This document shows positions 44,391 through 55,973 of a DNA stretch of 64,000 nucleotides, one piece after another; the first letter of the stretch is position 1; every line of letters starts with the position of its first letter. The notes below the pieces were generated by a model. It was not told the DNA's origin. It worked only from the letters and a program-made list of their open reading frames with translations, and made no database searches. A program made the position numbers and the translations under genes. The stretch comes from Primulina eburnea (lineage: Eukaryota > Streptophyta > Magnoliopsida > Lamiales > Gesneriaceae), in assembly GCF_022965805.1 (NCBI RefSeq), contig NC_133117.1:14655479-14719478 (forward strand), in the 5' to 3' direction.

Positions 44391-46323
44391 TGTAATGCCC
44401 AGAACACTGATCGACATTTTTGAATTGATAGATATGTTATGGATAATGTATATAGAAATCAGATGTAAGAAATGAAGAAGTTTGGCATGAAACATAGAAT
44501 TTTGAAGGAATGGCCGAAGCCATACCGCACCTGCACTGCATTTCCTACCGCCCCCGTGGTGCATGGACATAAAATGAGAATTTTTATTCGAGGCCACACC
44601 GCACCCGCGCTAGGAGACGGACCGCACCCGCGGTCGATATTCAGTAGGGTAGGAAATTTTATTCGAAGCAAGACCGCACCCGCGGTCAAGAAGGGACCGC
44701 ACCCGCGGTCGTTGAATTTCAGAAAATGAAAGTGCTGTCGAAGCATGAGCGCACACCCGCGCTGAAGAAGTCACCGCACCCGCGGTCATGCGTGTTGCTT
44801 GAAAAATAAGGCACTTGCCCTTAGCCATGCAATATGATGTGTTGACTATTACTTCATTCTCCATTTTTCAGCAGCTGGAATCCGAGAGCAGGCTAGGGAG
44901 TTCATCAAACTTTCTTATAATAAACTTTGAGTTGTGTAAGAATTATTCATCCAAGCTTGGATTCGAGTAAAGATTTGTGTTCCTTGCATCAAGAGCTATC
45001 TAAGGATGTAAGTATTGTTCATTTCTAACCTGTTTTGAAGTTAAGATGTTGAGAGAAATCAGATATGATTATTATTAGATGTTCTTGTGATGATTATGAG
45101 GTTATAATCGAAATCGAATCGAAAGAATGGTATCGTATGCACTTGTTATGGAATTACATCATATATGTGATAAGTTTATGCAGCATATTGAAGTTATGAG
45201 ATTTATATACTTGTGTTATGAGTTGGTGATATGGATATATTGATGTTCGACTTGTTGGTATTACCTGTATCTCGAGATTACGCTGTTATGCCGTCAAATT
45301 GTATCAGAATCGATTACTGAATTGTATATGAGTTGCTCTGAGTTATATATGTGGATAGATGACATCTAGACATTGCCATTTCAGATTTGTATTTGCCACT
45401 TTAAACTCGAGACTTTGACTACGACATATTGTTCGACACGAAAGGTATAATTCATTTTTTTTTTGGGGAAGACACAACTCAAATGAGATTCAATTTGAGT
45501 TTCCCAACAAAATCACATACTACATTTATTGTTTATCTCTTGATATGATTTGGATTTGTTTATAGATTTATATTCAAATCTCTTGATATGATCATGCTTT
45601 GTCTATAGATTTATATTCAAGCATTGAGATAGGAGAGTCATTGACAGATTTGTCAAACTAGACGTTCGGTGTATCGACGCATAGGAGCAGACTTCCTCCG
45701 ATTTTAGACATTCGATACAGAAACGACCGAAGTCTAGGAGTAAGACGTACAGTTACCCCGATTGGGAGGGTAGGTAACAGACAGTGACGTCTTATTCACC
45801 CCGGGATCCCTAGAGTAGAGTCGAGTTGAGTCAAGACATGATTTGATTTGCATTGCATACTTATATAGATTGGTTTCATAGACTATAGAACCCATTATTA
45901 TTGCTTTTATGCATGATTCATGATTTTGTGTTAGCATGTATACATGTTTTATACTGGGATTTGTTCTCACCAGATTTTCCGGCTGTTGTTATGTCTGTAT
46001 GTGTGCATAACAACAGGTTGTACAGGATCTGGGTCACGACAGTGATGAGATCGAGATAGCGTGGTGACTACGGACGCAGAAGATGACTAGTGGCTCTTAC
46101 TAGACTTGTATTATTTGTAGTTTATGGTTTGTATTAAACACTAGTTTGGATTGATGTATTAGAATAAGACATGTATTTATGTTGTGAAATAAAACATAGA
46201 ACTCTCTTGTGCTTGATTTATAAACATTAGAATTAATGTTAAAAAGCGAAAATTTGACCCGCATTTTATAATAAAGATCCAATTAATCCCAGACAGAATT
46301 GAGTTAGAGTCCGGGTCCCCACA
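44391..46323 (+). repeat. Solo LTR D2, 5-bp TSD TAATC
   Basis: 1933 bp from TGTAATGCCCAGAAC to GGGTCCCCACA, flanked by TAATC at 44386-44390 and 46324-46328. Homologous to solo LTR D1 and, apart from the array, to the Tek-4 LTRs. It is oriented opposite to its host Tek-2. No internal region remains. Confidence 0.93.
44522..44790 (+). promoter_or_regulatory. Palindrome array in U3 of solo LTR D2
   Basis: Sites of the type GACCGCACCCGCGGTC at 44628, 44672 and 44695, with diverged copies at 44526, 44549, 44599, 44747 (GAGCGCACACCCGCGCT) and 44773. Paired spacing is about 7-9 bp. Array position and motif are the same as in D1, but unit number and spacers differ. Confidence 0.78.
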
Positions 46324-46579
46324 TAATCCATCCCTCTGCCACGAATTGATAAGTGGTACCCCCGAACTCCTTCGGGTGGAGCCTATGGAACTGCTCAAAA
46401 ACATATGTCTGCTGTCTGTGCACCTGCTGACCTAGATGGGCCTGCTCCATCAATCTAGCTATCCCCTTGAGTACTTGGGTAGCTGGGTCCCCTAGTGGTG
46501 GTGGTGGTGGTGGAGGTCCCCTGCCACCCTCAGGGATATCATCATGTCTGTCTGTGCTTGGAGCGCGTTTGGGAGGCAT
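46324..46579 (-). pseudogene. gag: Tek-2 gag, N-terminal part
   Basis: Starts MPPKRAPSTDRHDD at 46579 after the leader. It has a proline run, then VLKGIARLMEQAHLGQ and QFHRLHPKEFGGTTYQF. It is open up to the D2 insertion at 46324. Its start resembles other chromovirus gag starts in the window (Tek-4 has MPPRR, Tek-1 MPFRR). Confidence 0.85.
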
Positions 46580-46811
46580 ATCTAAATAAAGTCCAAGTTA
46601 AAATGTAATCCCTCACGCAATTAATCTAGTTTTTGAAATAATAAACCTTAAAGTGTAAAAGCAGTTAAACATGTAAAGTAAATCGTGAAAGATGCAGGTG
46701 ATAACAGTAAATCGTTTTAAACATAAAGCTTACAGACTTGAGGCTTGAAGACTGAGCGACAGAAGCTGGCGGTGGCACAACACTATACAGAACCCTTGCT
46801 CAGATACCAAT
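46580..46811 (-). other. Tek-2 leader and primer binding site
   Basis: The primer site TGGTATCTGAGC is on the minus strand at 46798-46809, one change from the tRNA-iMet type. A 218-bp leader without an ORF follows. Confidence 0.8.
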
Positions 46812-47790
46812 TGTAACGTCTACCATTTTAAAAATGGTGCTCGGGTCGTCTTACTGCACGTCCCGCCTGCCTACTCAGTTTTCGGCACCTCCGGTCCCCT
46901 GATCAAAATGCTCACCTGCACCACACATGCCTAATGAGTCTAAAAACTCAACACAACTGTACCAGTAATAATGAGAACATATACGTAGCACACAAAAGTG
47001 AAAAATAGCATAATCAACATACATTTCATATCTGCAGTAAAATCGTATACATAAATGTGTCCTATCAAAACATGATAATAATCATGACATGTATCATCGT
47101 ATCAACATATACGTGTTAAATTTCTTAATTTGAATTCCGTTCTTTAGCTGTGACTTTCGTATTATCAGGTCAGTCGATGGATCCATCTACGCGTAACCGT
47201 GGTACGCGGCGGCGAGGATCATCAGCGACGGCATTACCCGCCCACTGGGTCCCGACATTACATCTCATTGTGTCATCCTGTCATCGTGTTAGTCACAACT
47301 AAATCACTTCCTTAAAAAACGTGTCATCATATTCATCACATAACTAAAAACATGCATATATGCATCTTTTTTCTTAAAACCAGCATGCACCGTATTTATC
47401 ATAATTGTGTATAAATCTTAAACATGATGCATTAACATTTTAAATATCATAATTTTTTGCTCAGGGCGCTGTCATGACCAAAATCTCACCCCGGGTGCAA
47501 AATGACCATTTTGCCCCTGGAAACCCAAAAATTACCGTTTTATCCCTGGACCTCTAAAATTGACCCGAAGCTTACCAAACTCCTTAAAATGTCCCAAAAC
47601 ATATTTAAAAACATTCTTAGATGTAAAATCCAGCTCACTTTACGATTAAAACGATTCATTTTAAAACTTGGGTCAGGGTCCAGTTTTAACCCGAATCGAC
47701 TCGAAACTTAACCAAAACTTTCCCAACTTTTTACGACACCTTATCAACACTTAAAAGACTCTAAAACTCCCAAGACCAGACCAAAAAACA
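46812..47790 (-). repeat. Tek-2 5' LTR, 3' part
   Basis: On the plus strand it begins TGTAACGTCTACC next to the primer site. It resembles parts of the NA-2 LTR (ATGGATCCATCTA, GGCGGCG, CACTGGG near 47170-47250). Tek-4 cuts it at about 47790; the remainder would lie beyond the window. No coding content. Confidence 0.8.
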
Positions 47791-49712
47791 GTGGGGACCC
47801 TGGCTCTAAATCGATTCGATTTGGGATTAATTGGATCTGTGAGAAAATGTGGGTCAAATTTTCGCTTTTTAACATTAAATTTAATGTTTATAAATCAAGC
47901 ACAAAAGAGTTGTATGTTTTATTTCACAAGATAAATACATGTCTTATTCTAATACATCAATCCAAACTAGTGTTTAATACAAACCATAAACTACAAATAA
48001 TACAAGTCTAGTAAGAGCTACTAGTCATCTTCTGCGCCCGTAGTCACCACGCTATCTCGATCTCATCTCTGTCGTGACCCAGATCCTGCCCCACCTATTT
48101 TTATGCACACATACAGACATAACAACAGCCGAAAACTCCGGTGAAAACAAATCCCAGTATAAAACATGTATACATGCTAACATAAAATCATGAATCATGC
48201 ATAAAAGCAAAAATAATGGGTTCCATAGTCTATGAAACCAATCTATATAAGCATGCAATGCAAATAAAATCATGTCTTGACTCAACTCGACTTTACTCTA
48301 GGGATCCCGGGGTGAATAAGACGTCACTGTCTGTTACCTACCCTCCCAATCGGGGTAACTGTACGTCTTACTCCTAGACTTCGGTCGTGTCTGTATCGAA
48401 TGTCTACAATCGGAGGAAGTCTGCTCCTATGCGTCGATACACCGAACGTCTAGTTTGACAATTCTGTCAATGACTCTCCTATCTCAATGCTTGAATATAA
48501 ATCTATAGACAAAGCATGATTATATCAAAAGATTTGAATATAAATCTATAAACAAATCCAAATCATATCAAAGAGATAAATAATAAATCTAGTATGTGAT
48601 TTTGTTGGGAAACTCAAATTAAATCTCATTTGAGTTGTGTCTTCCCCAAACAAAACATGAATTATATTTTTCGTCGCACAATCTGTGTCGTAGTCGAAGT
48701 CTCGAAGACGAATATGTCAATATTGAATCTGAAATGGAAATTTTGACACATATTCTACAAATTTTTAATCTCAATCCACACATTGTACTCAACAATCAAT
48801 CTCAGTACAATTCAACGGCATATCGGCGTGGTTTCTCGATACCGGTCAATCCAACTTTCAACACATATCACCAATCCATAATTCTCAACTCATAAACATC
48901 ATCATAAGCATATGATAGTACTCAAAATCTGCATATTCTAAATCAAGATATGCTAAAATTCATAACAAATGCATACGATACTATTTCTTTGATCCGGTTG
49001 CGAATATATAATCACCAACTTTACAAGAACACATAATCTAGTGTAATTCATGATTTCCCCAACAACAGTATCTCAAATCATGCAGGAAATGAATGAAACT
49101 TACATCCTCTTGTAGCCCTTGATGAGAGGAACTCAAAACCAAAATCGAATTTAAGTTGGGATGGCTAAATCTTGCACAATCACTATTACAAGCTTGGTAG
49201 AACTTGTTGAATTCTCTTGGGGTTTCTCTCGGTCCTTAGCTGGTGTGTGGAGAGGAAATGAAGACACACAATATATATATCTTGCATGGCTAAGACCACA
49301 TGGCTTATTGTTTGGAGTACACGTCTCGCGCATATGCGCGACATAACTCGTGCATATGCGCGAGACCTACTGGTCTCGGCAATGCAACTCCTCGCGCATA
49401 TGCGCGCTTCATCTCGCGCATATGCGCCAAGGCTTCTGGAGGTGTCACGCATATGCGCGCCTTATCTCGCGCATGGGCGCCAATGTCTCTGGACGTGTCG
49501 CGCACATGCGTGCCTTATCTCGCGCATGTGCGCCGATGCTACTGTAATTCTCGTGCATATGCGCGCATATCTTCGCGCATGTGCGCCATCTGTTCTGTCC
49601 TATTTTGAATATTTTCTTATCTCATCTCACTTAATACCTCCCGCTGCATGTCATGCATACTCATATCTTCCGAGTCTCACGTCAATGAAGACTAATAATC
49701 TCGAGCCTTACA
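47791..49712 (-). repeat. Tek-4 3' LTR
   Basis: About 1922 bp. The minus-strand start is TGTAAGGCTCGAG and the end GGGTCCCCA. Its outer edge at 47791 has lost the exact TG/CA end (AGTGGGGACC here, TGTGGGGACTC at 62330). A polypurine tract (minus strand CTTAGAGGGGGAGAAA) adjoins at 49713-49728. The TATA-like GATATATATATT is near 49268-49281. A palindrome array is at 49322-49590. Confidence 0.9.
49322..49590 (-). promoter_or_regulatory. Palindrome dyad array in Tek-4 3' LTR
   Basis: Five pairs of CGCGCATATGCGCG-type palindromes at 49325-49362, 49391-49428, 49446-49481, 49498-49533 and 49550-49587. Spacing inside pairs is about 7-9 bp and the period 52-66 bp. The linkers repeat CTGGAGGTG/CTGGACGTG and CTACTGTAAT. 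On the minus strand the array lies about 120-390 bp from the LTR start, upstream of the TATA-like site. Confidence 0.83.
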
Positions 49713-49789
49713 TTTCTCCCCCTCTAAGAAATAATTTCGTCCTCGAAATTCCAGGCACTCTATCATGTCATACATGAAAAGTAATATAA

Positions 49790-51398
49790 TCAAAACTGAA
49801 GAATCACTTACATCATGTAAATAACTCGAGATGTTTCTGTCTCATATCTGCTTCTGTCTCCCAAGTCGCTTCTTTGATGCCATGACGACTCCACTCGACT
49901 TTCACTAGTGGAATAGTCTTCGTTCTGAGCTTCTTTTCTTTTCGATCAAGAATCTATATCGGTTGTTCAACATAACTCAATGTATGATCAAGCTCGGCTT
50001 CGTCAGGGTGAATGACATGAGAAATATCTGGCATATATCTACGTAACATCTATACATGAAAAACGTCATGTATCCCAGATAAAGAAGGAGGAAGAGCAAG
50101 TCGATATGCTCGATCACCAATCTTCTCAAGAATCTCGTAAGAACCGATGTATCTAGGAGACAACTTTCCACGCTTGCCAAATCTGACAACGCCTCTGAAA
50201 GGGGAAATCTTCAAGAATACTCTGTCTCCCTGTTCAAATACTAACGGTCTACGTCTGATATTGGCGTTTTTGGCTTGCCTATCCTGTGCCGTCTTCATTC
50301 TTTTCTGAATAATTTTTACCTTCTCAGTCATTTCACGGATCATATCAGGCCCAAGTTATGGTACCTCAGATATCTCATCCCAGTACAACGGAGATCTGCA
50401 CTTCTTGCCATACAAAGCTTCAAACAGTGCCATCTCGATACTCGTCTGATAGCTGTTGTTGTACGAGAATTCACACAACGGTAGTGAATCTTGCCAACTA
50501 GTGCCAAAATCTAGCACTACAGCTCTCAACATGTCCTCTAAAGTCTGGATAGTCCGCTCTGACTGTCCGTCTGTCTGGGGATGGTAAGCAGTACTCAGGT
50601 GTAATGTAGTACCTAAGGCCTGCTGCAAACTGTGCCAAAAGTGCGAAGTGAATCGTGGATCACGATCTGATACAATAGACTTCGGTACACCATGAAATCT
50701 GACAACCTCTTTGATATATATCTCAGCCATCTGATCATGTCGATATGTCATTCGGTATGGAATAAAACAAGCTGATTTGGTCAGTCGATCGATGATGACC
50801 CAAATCGCATCACAGCCCCGAGATGATCGAGGTAACTTCGTCACAAAATCCATGGAAATGTGATCTCATTTCCATTCTGGAATAGACAGACTCTGAAGTA
50901 AACCTCCGGGCTTCTTTCTCTCAGCCTTCACTTGTTGGAAGTTTAAGCACTTAGACACAAATTCTGCAATATCTGTCTTCATCTGTTTCCACCAGAATTG
51001 TGTCTTCAGATCGTTGTACATTTTACGGCCTCCAGGATGAATGCTAAACCGACTACAGTGCGCTTCTCACAATATATGTTGTTTCAAATTTGAAACATTT
51101 GGCACTACAAGACGGTTATTCACGCATAGCACATGATTATGTACCTGATATTCTGACACATGCCCTGATCTGACCATCTGAATTGATCTCTGAACATTTT
51201 GATCCGTTCTTTGTGCTTCTTTAATTCGCATAATCAAATCTGGCTCAACTTGAATCGAAGAAAGTAGCAATGGTCTACTACCTGTATCAAATGCTAATCC
51301 AGACAAACAGCAATCTTCAACTAAATTCGAAACCCCTATCGTTGACAAGGATAAAGCACAAACCTTTCGAATCAAGGCGTCTGCTGCTGCATTTGACT
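49790..51398 (-). pseudogene. Tek-4 integrase and chromodomain
   Basis: Reading down from 51398: the RNase H end (SNAAADALIRKVCALS), a spacer (51067-51417), the zinc region (SKCLNFQQVKAERKKPGG, one cysteine of CxxC changed to Phe) and the catalytic core in open frame 50356-50853 (MDFVTKLPRSSRGCDAIW, VSDRDPRFTSHFW, DGQSERTIQTLEDML; D, D, E kept). The C-terminal core is 50050-50343 (FLKISPFRGVVRFGKRGKLSP). A chromodomain lies at about 49830-50040 (LSYVEQPI, ILDRKEKKLRTK, EATWETEADM). In-frame stops occur near 51065, 50865, 50353 and 50049. Confidence 0.85.
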
Positions 51399-54300
51399 TG
51401 AAGCGTCTGCTATTCATTTTCTTAAAACGTGCTAGATTTTTTTTTTTTTAAACCTCACTTAGCATCGGCTGAACTATAAAATACTTTTGACATCATTTTA
51501 AAAATAAACATCCAACTGTCATTTAAAAATCCAAAGAAAAATATTTTAAAGCATAAAATCATCAAACATTTTACCAACCTAAAAACATTATTTGAAAAGT
51601 ATAGCCCATACTATAACCTCTCAAAAATCTCTCATAACATAAATAAAAGGCGTAAAAAATATCTTTAACATTACTTAAAATGATAAATAATAACTAGTGC
51701 GGAAAACTAGCGTCGGTCCTCGGGTTATGTGCACCTCCAGTCTAGTCAGATCAACCATCAAGACCTCCATTAACATTATCATAATCACCTGCATCAATCA
51801 CACCTAGTGAGTCTAAAAACTCAACACGTCATATCCTTTATAACAAGTAATACGTAATACAGTTAACATATAACAGTGAAAAATACTTGTACTTTAAAAT
51901 ATAGTTTTCATGAAGATGCATAAACTTAAAACATAACATTTTCGTAAACATTTTCATGATGCATAAAAACATTTTCAAAAGACATAAACATATCACTTAA
52001 ACATATTCATATTCATGTCCATATTCGTGTCCATATTCATATTCATATTCATGTTCATGTTCGTGTTAGTTGAATTCAGATCGTGATTGTAACTCGTATT
52101 CTTAAACGTATTGGCGATGGATCCATCTAAAGAAAACCACAGTACTGGGCGGCGGTGGACACCAGCAACACTCTCACCGGTCAACTGGGCCCTGGCCTAC
52201 GTATTAACATATCATGGCATTGGAAATACGTCGTCGGGGCTCCCTTTGGGGCCTTTTCCAATAAATGGGCTCCCTCTGGGGCCTTCTCCCCTCACGACAT
52301 CACCAATCATATTCATCGTATTCGTATTCGTATCAACGAAAACACGATCGTCGGGCTCCCACTGGGACCATAACCCTCACGATATTTCCAACATATTGCA
52401 TTAGTCACAATCCCTTCACGTCCTTCAACATGTTATCACCACTTAATAAAAACATGCATAAAATATCATTTTTATTTTGAAACCAAGCATGCAACGTGTC
52501 TTTTAAATGCCCATATATAAATCATAACAATCATAGACATTTAAAAATCATAACTTAACATATTAAATATCATAAACATCTATGAACATTTTTAAAATAA
52601 ATATTTTAACTTCATAAACGTTTAAAATAAACATTTAAATCATAAACATTTAAAAATAAACGTTTTAGGATATTAAATCATAAAACATTAAACATATTAA
52701 TGTCTTAAAAATCCATAAACATTTAAAATTGACATATTAACATATAAACATCCATAATCATTGAAAATAATCATATTAACATATAAAACAGCTAATAGGG
52801 CACTGCCATGACGTTTACTAATTTTTAGGTGTAAAATGACTGTTTTACCCCTGGACGTCTAATTTCTCGTTTTTGATATTTTCTTAATTTCATTGACTCT
52901 AAATGTCCCAAATAATTATTTAAGCCTACATGAATTTTCTCATATTTTTATTTAGCTTAAATCGAGAACTTTTAAATTAATCTTTAAATGTGACGTATTA
53001 ATGCGTTTTAATCCCCGAATTAAACCAAACCTTAATATAAAATTCCCAAATTAAAAACTTAGACTTATAATAATTATTTAAGCTTAAAATAATTTTTCAT
53101 AATTTTATAAAGTTTAAAACTAGACTTTTCAATTAACTCGTTAATTAGTGTTTCGTGCGGCGATTAAATTCCGAATAAATCCAAAACTCGTTATTTTGAT
53201 CCCAAATTTTTAACATAACCTTTTTATGATTTATTCTACCCATCCAAGTCATGAGCCACCCCCGTGGGCCCTTGGATTCATTTTTCCTTCTTAAATTTTC
53301 GTTTTTGACACGCTAACGAACGCACCGAGCCATCTCTCGATTTACTCGAGCCACGCCCGAGCCACCTCGAGCCAAAACCTAGCCAACCCATCTAGGGACC
53401 CTACTGTGCAAGCCCAGCCCGTGAAACATGCCCCCAAGTCGCTCAAACTCGCCTGAACCGAAGCATCAATTCTGTGCACTGTAGTGTGTGTGTTTCTTGC
53501 AACTCTATGACTCCTAACCCAACTAGGACTCCTCCAGCCAAGCCACCACCGAGCCCACACAACCATAACCTTCCCTAGACCACGGCCAGCCCCTACCCAG
53601 ACCAACCCATGCCCTGGAACGCGTGCAGGAGCCGCCCGAAGCCAACAGCAGATGCTCGCTGTTTTTTTTTTGTTCTCTCACGGGTTCCCTTTTCCCTTCG
53701 AGCCAGCAGCGACCCAAGCCACTCCAGACCCTACCTAGCCCTCGAACCTGACCCTGGCCAAGCACCCAACAAGTCCTGGCCGAGCCACAGCCCCCATGCA
53801 AAACCACCGAACTCTTGCGCCATAACAAGCACGCAAAGTTTGAAGAAAAACTCACGGTCCCAGCTTTATGTTCCTGCTTTTGTGCAGCCATTAGTTAATT
53901 TTGTGTGCTATTCTAGACCTTTAAACTTGTTGAAATACATGCTTATTCATATCCTAATTCATGGCAGCCCCTTAAACATCATATAAACATGATTTTGAAT
54001 CCACAAACAAGAGTTAAACACATGGCGAAAATTGTGAATTGTGTGAGTTGTTTTCATGCAATTTCATAAACAATTATGTAATATGGTGTGATGATGAGTA
54101 AAAGGAGAATATGGCGTGCCTTTGCGTTTAAAACGCACGAAAAACCGTTGACGATTGCGAAGAACGGCGACGACGGGACCTTGGCTAGAAGCCCTTAGCA
54201 ATTCTCGAATTTTTGCCTCAATAATTAAGCATGTGTGTGCCGTGTATTGGTGAGGATATTTTCTGAAATTGAGGAGTGTGTGGCCGTGTATATGTGATGC

Positions 54301-54817
54301 TAGGGTAGGTTAATTAACATATTAAATAGTTAATTAATCCTTAAACAAGCTTAGGCCCATTAGATAGTTAATTAGGCCCAATTAAGCTCATTAGTGCTAA
54401 ATTAGAATATTAAAATTAGTTTTGTTTAAATAAGTTTGTGAATTTATTAGCCGGGTTGCCAAAACGTTCGTATTTTTGTTAAAAATCCAACACCGATAAA
54501 ATTTACGCCACGGCGTATAAAATCACCTCAAAACCTCTTATTTTCAAAAATACTAAAAAAGCATCACCCATATTTTTAAATAATAAAAACAACTATTTAA
54601 TAAAAATCATTTTACGTTTTTCAGCCTTCGGTCCTCGTTCCTCGATCGCAACTCGAATAACATTTTAATGCAACCATTTTGAAAAATATATTTTAAACAT
54701 GTAAATATGCACAACATAATTAATTAATGCAATTAAAACATTAAATTAAACTACAAAGAATTTAATAACTTGCGCGCATGTGGTTCACGTGAACTTTAAA
54801 ATTTTCGGGGCGTTACA
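51399..54817 (-). repeat. NA-2 3' LTR
   Basis: 3419 bp. It is 283 bp longer than the other LTR because 53396-53681 is absent there; the break lies between GGG microhomologies. It contains a short tandem repeat of ATTCAT/ATTCGTGTCC type (52006-52068) and a GGGCTCCCTCTGGGGCC duplication (52237-52284). ORFs around 53342-53986 are GC-rich chance frames. No palindrome array like those of the other LTRs. Confidence 0.92.
52006..52068 (+). repeat. ATTCAT-type tandem repeat in NA-2 LTR
   Basis: Hexamer-like repeats CATATTCATATTCATGTCC and variants. The same tract is at about 56582-56646 in the other LTR. Confidence 0.8.
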
Positions 54818-55973
54818 ATCTTCCCCCCTTAAATTTAATTTCGTCCTCGAAATTCGCTTATCCTTAATAACCCAAAGTTTAGATTCAGTTCTAGTATCCC
54901 AATTAAATTTTCCTTCTTAAATCCTTATTTTCAAATCGCAACTTAAAAAGACCCATAATTACTTAATGTTATATTATTATAATCTCGAATTTCAACTTTT
55001 CTTAAAATTCCCAATATAAAAATATGGATGACCATACATATCATATATTACTTTTCTTAATTTATACCCAAAATGTTCATCAACTTATCAAATTTCAATC
55101 TTAAAATCCTAAACGCATCTGCTAACACTTAGATTTTCAAGCTTAATATTGATTCATCCTTAAAAACCCTTGATTAAAATTTATTATAATACTAAAACCA
55201 AGATGTCCCAAGGTTCTGAATATTCTTAAAGGTCTAAATCCTCAAAATTCTTATCATTTAAACCATCAAATTGTCGCTTATTGCTAAACTAATCCCCAAA
55301 TTCTTTAATAATCTCAAAGTAAATTCTTAATTTCCTCCAAAAATCATCCTAATTGATTCTTAATTTCGAAAATCCTACAGTTAACCCATAAATTCTCGGT
55401 ATTCTTAATTTTCTTCTACAGTTTTCCATGACATAATTTCAATAAACTTAAACTTATTAACCCAAAATCAAATCTCATAATCAATCTTACCTTTCATCAA
55501 AACTTAAAATCCCAATTTATACATTTTCTTACTCCCAAGTCGTTGCAAATCCTTAAATCATTGTTCCTTACGTCTAATTCCCAAAAATTAATTCGACTAG
55601 TAACCATGAATCATAAAAAATGTCTTAGAATATCTACGTGTCCCAAAACATTCATAAAATTTACGATTAACTTATAGCCCAAAAATAGAACGTCAACACT
55701 AAAACCCAAATATCAAGATAGTCCAATTCCACCACAAAACCAACATGCGTTGAAATTTTTTTTTTTTTTTTTTTTCATTTCATATCGTATCATGTATAAA
55801 AATTCAAAGCATATAAACAAACATGTGACATAAACATATAAGTCACGTACTTATGCATGTAACATCATAAAATCATATAAAGCATGTAAACTTATAAACT
55901 GAGGCTTGACGAATGATCTTTCTGGTGCTGATGGTGGCACAACCCTTTACAGAACCATTGCTCTGATACCAAC
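54818..55973 (-). other. NA-2 interior, non-coding
   Basis: 1156 bp, AT-rich, with no ORF of note. On the minus strand it opens with the primer site TGGTATCAGAGC (55960-55971) and closes with a polypurine tract TTAAGGGGGGAAGAT (about 54818-54832) preceded by TTTCGAGGACGAAAT, the usual chromodomain-end codons before a Tekay LTR. A T21 tract is near 55757. Confidence 0.88.

Larger units (their letters stand above)
34430..47790 (-). mobile_element. Tek-2: second Tekay-like chromovirus, decayed
   Basis: Minus-strand element with a partial 5' LTR (46812-47790), primer site, gag, protease, RT, RNase H, integrase and chromodomain. Tek-1 abuts its 3' end, so its 3' LTR is not visible. Tek-3 splits protease from RT, solo LTR D2 splits gag, and Tek-4 cuts the 5' LTR. 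It is the oldest recognisable layer in the right half because every neighbour interrupts it. Confidence 0.85.

Noticed and set aside
49322..49590. Regularly spaced short repeats that resemble a CRISPR array
   Set aside because: The repeats are themselves palindromes of about 14 bp in pairs, spacers are similar to each other, and they lie inside a plant LTR with TATA and element ends; no cas genes.
49286..49777. ORFs rich in Met-Arg-Ala-Tyr-Ala-Arg repeats on both strands
   Set aside because: They are translations of the CGCGCATATGCGCG array; no start context or conserved protein.
53342..53986. GC-rich overlapping ORFs on both strands in the NA-2 LTR
   Set aside because: No recognisable domain, low-complexity composition and position inside an LTR; interrupted in the second LTR.
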